Shown here: piece after piece, positions 13,207 to 13,396 of the stretch
Layout: the number at the start of each line of letters is the position of its first letter
How positions within the stretch are numbered: the first letter of the stretch is position 1
Source of the DNA: Kiritimatiellota bacterium
GTDB taxonomy: Bacteria > Verrucomicrobiota > Kiritimatiellia > JAAZAB01
Length of the DNA: 13,396 nt
Assembly: GCA_008636095.1 (NCBI GenBank)
Contig: VSJD01000059.1
Span: forward strand, 1-13,396
Direction: 5' to 3'
Notes under the pieces: model-generated
Seen by the model: only the letters and a program-made list of their open reading frames with translations
What the model was told of the DNA's origin: nothing
Databases searched by the model: none
Program-made: the position numbers and the translations under genes

Positions 13207-13396
13207 GATAATATGCGTTGCGTTTGAAATCGAGTGGGCGCATAGCCGTGTTTTGAGCAAGGCCTCCCAGTGACCATACGCTGCTGGAAGTAATCATACT
13301 GCCCAGCCACGTAATGTGGTGGCAAGCCAAAACTCGGAAATTCGCTCAACCAAGGTGTCTTTTTACACTAAAATTCACTCCGGGCGCAAGTTCAGA
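13207..13396. other. Upstream region of the glycosyltransferase gene, no gene seen
   Basis: I see no convincing coding region here. A GCCAC/GTGGC hairpin occupies 13306-13323. A weak promoter-like pair on the minus strand near the right edge is not strong enough to call. The region runs off the window. Confidence 0.4.

Overview
The window reads as chromosomal housekeeping DNA of a Gram-negative bacterium that makes Kdo-containing lipopolysaccharide but regulates its PTS with a Firmicutes-style HPr kinase. The order kdsB-kdsA-lptC-lptA-lptB-hpf-hprK-ptsH-ptsI-metK-ahcY-(LptF/LptG-type permease) is consistent with the PVC superphylum, most plausibly the Kiritimatiellota/Lentisphaerota side. This assignment is an inference from gene content and order, not proven here.

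Layout. Bases 1-304: end of kdsB (CMP-Kdo synthetase). 382-1206: kdsA (Kdo-8-phosphate synthase of the Cys/metal-dependent type). 1381-3146: lptC, lptA and lptB, the inner-membrane anchor, periplasmic bridge and ATPase of the LPS exporter. 3347-3697: short ribosome hibernation factor hpf. 3889-7073: hprK, ptsH and ptsI, a complete HPr kinase/HPr/Enzyme I relay with no sugar permease beside it. 7146-9868: metK and ahcY, which make S-adenosylmethionine and remove S-adenosylhomocysteine. 9969-11441: an LptF/LptG-family permease, which would complete the LptB partner set, carrying an unusual insertion of about 125 residues. 11512-13206, minus strand: an ArnT-like membrane glycosyltransferase converging on the permease gene.

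All genes except the last run on the plus strand. The tight pairs are lptC/lptA (2 bases apart) and hprK/ptsH (ATGA overlap); the other gaps are 70-190 bases.

The protein genes are conventional. The striking part is the DNA between them. Five intergenic gaps hold degenerate tandem repeats with an exact 7-base period. Each gap uses a different heptamer, and four of the five are arranged as two inverted arms able to form long hairpins. Other gaps hold a 70-base inverted repeat resembling the Neisseria dRS3 type (lptA-lptB) or clusters of GC-rich hairpins (hpf-hprK, metK-ahcY). Three genes preceded by heptamer arrays (kdsA, ptsI and the permease) lack a clear Shine-Dalgarno sequence, while most other genes have one. 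This set of heptameric, mostly paired-arm arrays is the best candidate for an undescribed system in the window.
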